This document shows positions 58,173 to 64,000 of a DNA stretch of 64,000 bases, one piece after another. The first letter of the stretch is position 1. Each line of letters begins with the position of its first letter. The stretch is from Echria macrotheca. Taxonomy: Eukaryota; Ascomycota; Sordariomycetes; Sordariales; Schizotheciaceae. Location of the stretch: contig MU839828.1 in NCBI GenBank assembly GCA_030411725.1, positions 2,418,001-2,482,000 on the forward strand, written 5' to 3'. A program made the position numbers and the translations under genes. A model generated the notes under the pieces. That model was given only the letters and a program-made list of their open reading frames with translations, was not told where the DNA came from and ran no database searches.

Positions 58173-61100
58173 CTAGATGTAGTACATCGAGTCTTGGAGC
58201 CGGGGGTTGACCCAATGCATGACCAGCGGACTTGCACTGGCTGCGCCACCTGCGACTGTGGATTTGTCATGGGAACCCTCGGGCAGCTCAATGTCATGCT
58301 TGCGTGCACCAGCTGCGCCACCTGCGACTGTGGAATTGTCATGGGAACCCTCAAAGAGCTCAATGTTATGCTTGCGTGCCCGTTCGCAGGCCTTGTCGGC
58401 GTAGCGCGCCGGGGGACAGATGCTGACTGCCTTGGTAGCACGGCCGTAGAGGTAGCAGATGCAATGCGTAAAGTTCTCCAGCTCGTCGGCCGCCCTGCCT
58501 GGGTAGTCGGCCTTGAAAATCTCGTCATACAGAACCGTGTAGTGTGCCGGACGCGCCGTGCCTAGGTAGGAATTCTCTCTGTCAGCTTGCCCCCGCCCCC
58601 CCAACATCATCTTAAAGGGCAAGTCAGAACTTGCCTTTGATGGCGCTGTGGGCCTGGAGAAAGAAGTCCCAGTAGCGGGCGTGCGTCACATCCCGGTCGA
58701 CAACAGTCCCAGCAGCAGGGTTCTCGGTCGCTGGCTCGCCGTCGGGGAAGAAACGGGTCTGATGACGCTTGACAGAAACAACCAAGGTAAATCTAGGTTG
58801 GTTATTGGCTGGGTACTTTTTCTGGCAAGCCTCCCGGATGCGTGGCAGCTCACTGTCCACAACGTGGCTGTATTGTGACTCCGCTACACCATCTCGGAAG
58901 ATCACAATATTCTTGGGAAGAACGCGGCCATTGTGCTTCGCCCACACCTTCAAACGGGAGGCAAAGGCGTCAGACAACCTCTCATTTTCGCCGCCAAGAA
59001 GCTCCAGGCGAGACTTGACTTGCCAGCAGTATGCCGGCCACTGGGACAAGGTGTTGTCGGTGTTGGTTACCATACCAGCAATGCTAGGAGCGCCGCCTGT
59101 GGCCCCCGGGGGAAGATTGGTAGGGTGTGTGACATCGTAGCCCATGACCATCGTCGTGTTTCCATATGCCGGATCGATCAATCGAGGACTCTTCTCGAGT
59201 CTGTGGTTGACACCCCCAAATTTGAGATTGACCTTCAAGCCAATATTTTTCTTGTATGTTGAGTCGCGAAGCTTGTCCACGCATAATTTCCTGTGACTCA
59301 CGCACACCGTGTGGACTCCGTGGACAACATCGCCGAGCCGCTTGACATGGTTGTACCGCCCGGCGTCTTCGTCAGGGAGAATCACGAATATAAGATCTGG
59401 CCGTGGTGACGTTGGCCGTGGTGACGTTACTAACTTTCCAAACTCCACATCAAGATTATCGCCATTGATTTCGCACAGAAGCCCTTTACGATCAGGCATG
59501 GGGTCCGCCTCGATCAAAATACCCATCTCTTTCAAAAAGCTAAGAGTAAGCGTATGAAGCGCAGCCTCAGAGTCTGACAACATCTTTTCCTTCGGCCCGC
59601 TTAGGGGGTTTCTGTGATATATCCTCAGGAAAGTCCAGGTGATGCGTTTTGAGGAGGTACGTCCGGAGAGGACGACCTGGGCCTTGTTCATGTTCCAGGT
59701 GCCAGATATGGGATTTCGATATCCGATCCCAGAATACCGGATAGCCGGCCACTCCAGCTTTCTTCCCTTGACTTTGATGAGTTCAGGTCCCACCGTCACG
59801 CCGAATGATTTGAGCACCGGATTCGTCGTCTTGTCGTGGCCTAAAACCTCCCGGCCGGACCCGGTGATGAACGTTCGGTTTGCAGGCCCTGTTCGGCAGG
59901 CAAAGTTCGTCATTATTTCCGACTCCTTCTTCGAGAGCTTTTTTAGCATCGGTTCACCGCGCGGAAACTCGACGTATTCTGCCGGAATGAGGAGCGGGTT
60001 GTCCTTGGTTCCATAGTTGATCAAGGGGTATTCCCCCTCGACGTCCACATTGTATGCTAACATCCGATTAGCTGTATTCATCGAGCCCAGAAAACAGCCA
60101 CTTACTTTGTTTGTAGTACTCCTGTACCGTTACGGGTTTGTTCCAGTCAAGGTTTCCAGGTGGCTGGTTTCCGTCGTTCGCCACGGGGTTGTTGAGAAAT
60201 TGCACGGTATCTGGTGTGCCGAATTCGCACTGGAAACGGAAACGGAATCGAGCGGATTTGCCGTTGTCTGAGTCCCTGAATAGGCCGCAAATCGCCTTTT
60301 CGATAAACTCCTTCGTCCCCGGGGTCCAGATCTTTGCACGGCTCTTGTGAAGCATGTTGTGTATCTCGGTCAGTTTTTTACGTTTCGTGTCAGCGAGACG
60401 GTTGGAGCGTTCCGTGTATCTCATTTGTCCCCCCAAACAATAGAACAAGTCTGTCGCTCGGTCGAATGGTCGACGGAAAGCAGCGTACGTGACATTGGTG
60501 TTCAGCAGAAGTCTTGCCGTCGCGGGCCGGACACTCTGGTAGAACCCGCGCAAAACCTCCTTGAAGGTTGGGTTTTCGCCTGTGTAGTTCCACTTAGCAG
60601 CGTGTTGGACTAGGGGAAAAAATCTACACGAGCCGACGGTACGGATGTTCGAGTTGGCCCGGGGCGTGTGATTCAGAATCACATTGAGAGCGTCCAACGC
60701 CTGCTGAAACAAGGGGAACGCGTTGCCACTCGTCTCGGCCACCACATTTTCCAGACTCTGGACAAGGCTGACGATTGGGATGTTTTCGGACTTGGTGAAC
60801 GAGACCTTCCAACTTTGTCGTCGAGGGCTGTCAAGTTCAACCAGAATATTAGGTTCCTCGCCATAACTAGGCTCAATGAGCTTGGTCGTGATGATCTGCG
60901 TCTTGAAATCGGTGGCGATGAAACTTTCCTTGCCCTCAGGGTCCAACTTGACGAGGACTTGACGGATGATCTCGGCGAATTTTTTCACGCTTACTTTAGA
61001 GCTAGATGCGCTCGAACTGACAGGACAGCCCGCATCTCCGGGGTTATTGGACACACGTACGATTTCGGTGATCGAGTACTTGTAAACATAGTCTCTGTCG

Positions 61101-62006
61101 ACCGTGAGCGGAAAGTAGTTTGCCCGGAGGCTGCAGCTATCGCCTTTCGTGCCGAACCCAGGTCGTAGGGGAAATCTTTTCAGACCGAGAAGACTTTGAT
61201 CCTGACGGCAGGCAGCTAGCAATGCGTCTTCCTTCTCCGTGATAGTGATGGGAGTTTTGTCGTTGGGAGAATTCACGCCGGGGGCGAAACTGGCTTTCTG
61301 AGTGGCCTTCTGATTCTTCTTCTGTTTCTTCGACAAAACTGGTGTAAACCCATCATCGTCGTCAAAGTTTGTGGGTTGGGATTCCGGGACTTGACCCGGT
61401 CTACTTCTAGATGTTAGTCCACTTTGAGCAGCATAGAATAGTAAAGTGGGAGCTTACCCGACAATATGAGAGGTATCGCCAACCTGAGAGGTACCGCCCA
61501 TTTGAGAGGTACTGCCAACATAAGTGTCGTCGGGGGTTGTGGGGCGGGATCCTGAGACTTGGTCTGGCCTACTCTAGATGTTAGTCCATTTTGAGCAGTA
61601 TATTACAGTAAGGTTGGAGCTTACCCGCCAGTCTGAGAGGCATCATCGATCTGAGAGGCATCATCGATCTGAGAGGTATCACCAATCTGAGAGGTGTCGC
61701 CAATCTGAGAGGTACCGCCCATCTGAGAGGCACTGCCAACAGAAGCGTCGTCAGGGGTTGTGGGGCGGGATTCCGAGACTTGGTCTGGTCTACTTTAGAT
61801 GTTAGTCCACTTCGAGCAGTATAGTAGAGCGAAACTGGAGCTCACCCGCCGGTCTGGGAGGTGCTGTCAACACGAGTGTCGTCGGTGACATCGTTCTCTC
61901 CAGTTTCCCCCGCAGCATGAGGTGCCTTTTCCTGCTTCTTCTTCTTCTTGGGCTTGCTTTTGTTTTTTTTCTTGCCCTTTCCCATGCCGCCACGCAGATC
62001 TACCAT
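58173..62006 (-). CDS. Argonaute protein (RNA silencing), six exons
   Basis: The model joins 62006-61846, 61792-61625, 61571-61458, 61403-60106, 60056-58635 and 58561-58173, giving 1183 residues; all phases agree. The start is the first ATG after an in-frame TGA; a second ATG lies at 61985. Domains: Lys-rich head and Thr-Ser-Gln repeats (1-147); Argonaute N-domain (FGTKGDSCSLRANYFPLTVD); linker and PAZ up to about 610 (VQEYYKQTYNVDVEGEYPLI); MID about 800-840 (DLIFVILPDEDAGRYNHVKR); PIWI from about 880. Catalytic D888 (GYDVTHP), D969 (FRDGVAESQ) and H1061 (PAHYTVLYDE) are present, so slicing is plausible; the glutamate finger was not placed. The C-terminus NPRLQDSMYYI is canonical. It should bind small RNAs to guide silencing. 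Intron 5 is GC-AG. Confidence 0.93.
58240..58385 (-). repeat. 72-bp in-frame tandem repeat in the Argonaute C-terminus
   Basis: Two adjacent 72-bp copies encode 24-residue units: ARKHNIELFEGSHDNSTVAG and ARKHDIELPEGSHDKSTVAG, each followed by GAAG or GAAS. They lie between the last PIWI helix (ADKACERARKH) and the terminal NPRLQDSMYYI. The copies differ at only a few positions, so the duplication is fairly recent or is being homogenised. Confidence 0.9.
58562..58634 (-). other. GC-AG intron in the Argonaute PIWI region
   Basis: The 73-nt intron begins GCAAGT instead of GTAAGT, after AAAG, and ends CCTAG. Only this donor joins FLQAHSAIK to GTARPAHYTVL in frame, a junction conserved across Argonautes. 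If unspliced, the reading frame meets a stop after two codons (Lys-Phe), before catalytic H1061. Confidence 0.85.
61404..61845 (-). repeat. Duplicated intron-plus-exon units in the Argonaute N-terminus
   Basis: Three introns (61845-61793, 61624-61572, 61457-61404; 53, 53 and 54 nt) are near-copies: each starts GTAAGCTCC or GTGAGCTCC, carries an ACTGCTC-like block, then TGGACTAACATCTA and an AG acceptor. Each next exon starts with the same segment (TAGACCAGACCAAGTCTC-like, reading RPDQVSESRPTT), all in phase 2. Exons 2 and 3 then hold variable numbers of six-residue units (TSQIGD, ASQIDD, TSQMGG), about seven in exon 2 and four in exon 3. So an intron+exon module was duplicated in tandem and the hexapeptide units then changed in number. 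Confidence 0.88.
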
Positions 62007-64000
62007 CGCGGCGTGTCAGGGTAGCAGAACCAGCTACGTGGATCGCGATACCGTGGCCTTGTGCCGCAGAGGATATGGGATTTGGATGGTATAGAGACTG
62101 TCGTGTTGCCGCAAAAGGGGCGGGACGGATCCAAGACCAGCAAAGGTACCGCGTGGTTGTGAGGCACCGAGACACGGGCCGACCAAAGAGGATTACTCAA
62201 GGAACCAAGATGGGAGGTTGCGTGTCAGAAGAAGCCGGGTGGATGGATGTCGGGTCGCAGAGAATGAGGGAGTGGACTGAAGTGGATGACCAGACTCAAT
62301 GGCGAGGGTGGGTTTTATACATCAGCGGGTGGCCTTCGTCGAGAGATCAGAGCTGCTCGGTGGGCAAGGGGGAAGCAGCACGAAGCTGCCCTCGCATGGA
62401 GAGCCCGGGAGGGCGCACTCTGCGAGGGCAGGTTTGAGAAGGAGAAGGCCATCATCTGTCTGGGAGGAAGCAAGCGTTGTAGGCTGTTCCATGACAAGCA
62501 ACTCTTTCTCTCAAAACAAGAAGCAGGAGGGAGGGAGATGGGGGCCGAGCTGCATCGCCGCGGGACGGCAGGAACGTTGGGTGGGAGGACCGATGGAACT
62601 CGCTGCCGGCAAATTCATCCGATGTTCGGAGCTGTGCAAACAGTCTCGACATTTCCCGCAAGACACGGTGGATTCCACCAGCTGTTGGGACAAGGCCATG
62701 GCATCAATTATTCAAGACTCGTATTCAACAATTCCTGCCCTTGATTCTCGGAACCTGGAGGAGGATGTGCAACCTCGGATCGAACCCCAGGTCTTCAGGG
62801 CGGGCCTAATCTAATAACACGTGAACGGAAAATTGGGTTGTTCTGGTCGGTGCGAAATATATAGCTTCGAAGCCAAGGAGACGGCCAACAAACAGATCCA
62901 GGGTTCTGAGCTTCCCTGATTCCCAGCAGACAGACCTTGAAAGATCCGGTTTCTACATTGTTTCGCACAGCACATATTTTGGAAAGCTCGCCTTCAAATT
63001 CACATGCTGAACAAAACGGGAAAGATACGGATCAGGGGGTGGTGCCTAACATGGAAAACGGGCAACAAAACGACAACCATCAACAGCTACCCAGAGACTC
63101 CCAACAACAAACACCACTTCTTGCCGCCGCTAATCCATAGTCCCAACTTCCCCAACCCAGTCGACGCGCTAAAGCAGCAAAGAGGCTGTCCCGCCAAAGC
63201 AGGACAAACTCACATGTGCATACGCATACCTACCTCAGCAACATGCACACGCAAACCCAACACGCTCCTACTCTACCTCCCACCCGCTCCAGCCACACAG
63301 TGCCGGCCATAATCTCGTCCAAGAATATCTTGGGCCGATACAAGTCCCACCCGCGTTACCTCCCACCTACAGCAAGGACACTCATATCACCCTCGAAAAA
63401 TATCTTACTGCAGGACCTAAACAAGCCCCAAAGGTAGCTCCATGTCCCAAGAGCCCAGCGTCAACACGAATAACCTTCCTTTGTCCACCCCCAAAAATAT
63501 CTCAAACCCAACAAGTTACGTCCTCCTTCTGCCTTCTCCTTTGTACAGAGGTAACAGAGGTAGACACGGCGTCGAGACCAAACCCACACTTTACAAAGCC
63601 AAAAGTATCGTGGTGAATAAATAATTATGGGCGAGAAACTAGCAGAGAACTAGCTACCCATCTGTGGCCCGTCGTGTTTTTTGTTTCGAGAATTTTTTGA
63701 GATGTCCGTTGTTTTGGTCTTGTTAAGGTGGGAAAGATTTGCATAGTTTTCTTCTTATCGACACTTCAGACGCTCATGTAAGCTCGGCTAGTCTGAACCA
63801 TACTGCAAATGCGACGGACTTTTTAGAGAGGAAAGGGGCGATATATACCCAACTGAGCTGCAGACAGTCACGGTTCACGCAGTATCAGCTCCCTGGCTGA
63901 ACAGCTGCAGATCCAGGGTCACGTTTTTATCTACTCTTACAGCGGAAACACAGACGACACCCAGCAATGTATTAAGCATACATCTTGGACACATCTGACT
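62007..64000. other. Upstream flank of the Argonaute gene, no supported gene
   Basis: Frames of up to 171 codons (for example 62299-62814 plus) have no motif, overlap one another and have odd composition. The segment next to 62006 should contain the Argonaute promoter. Nothing else was recognised up to the end of the window. Confidence 0.4.

Noticed and set aside
62286..62814. Plus-strand frames of 152 and 171 codons upstream of the Argonaute
   Set aside because: They overlap in different frames, show no motif, and probably lie in the Argonaute promoter region.
1..64000. CRISPR arrays, bacterial operons, rRNA genes, telomere repeats
   Set aside because: None seen; the window is fungal nuclear DNA with spliceosomal introns and has no TTAGGG array at either end.

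Overview
This is a eukaryotic nuclear window from a filamentous ascomycete, most likely a Sordariomycete. The evidence is short introns of about 50-150 nt with GTAAGT/GTATGT-type donors and CTAAC-type branch sites, plus fungal-specific families: a quinate-repressor-type AROM homologue, a Zn(II)2Cys6 regulator, a secreted GH16 hydrolase with a Kex2-like site, and a Cid1-type nucleotidyltransferase. GC is moderate. Intergenic DNA is long and rich in simple repeats and TACCTA/CCTTACC motifs. I cannot name the species.

Layout. 1-19.4 kb: no gene I can support, only microsatellites and unconvincing open frames. 19.4-20.6 kb: six degenerate copies of a ~33-bp motif beside the frameshifted relic of a PIF1-type helicase. 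21.1-22.4 kb: a three-exon gene with an F-box/2EXR-like start. 22.4-25.3 kb: purine-rich DNA with degenerate ~145-bp tandem repeats. 25.3-31.8 kb: quinate-repressor homologue (-), zinc-cluster regulator (+) and a small unknown gene (-). 35.3-43.5 kb: housekeeping RNA genes, namely splicing factor CWC26/BUD13 (+), TFIIF alpha (-) and a Cid1-like uridylyltransferase (+). 45.0 kb: an intron-containing tRNA-Arg(TCT). 46.5-48.8 kb: a minisatellite, a 285-bp MITE-like element and a possible mobile-element fragment. 49.4-57.1 kb: PRPP synthetase (-) divergent from an Asteroid-type XPG-fold protein (+), a possible orphan exon (-), a conserved fungal protein (+) and a GH16 enzyme (-). 58.2-62.0 kb: a six-exon Argonaute (-). 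The last 2 kb hold nothing I can support.

The most interesting structures are in the RNA-silencing and RNA-tailing genes. The Argonaute has an N-terminal repeat region made of tandemly duplicated exon-plus-intron units with near-identical introns, a GC-AG intron inside the PIWI coding region, and a 72-bp in-frame tandem repeat near its C-terminus. The Cid1-like transferase carries an insertion of about 430 residues between the second and third catalytic aspartates. The quinate-repressor homologue has lost the dehydroquinase catalytic His and Lys, as expected for a regulator, and has no quinate-pathway genes beside it here.

All gene models are my own splice reconstructions by eye. Reading frames and phases were checked by codon arithmetic, but no database search was run.
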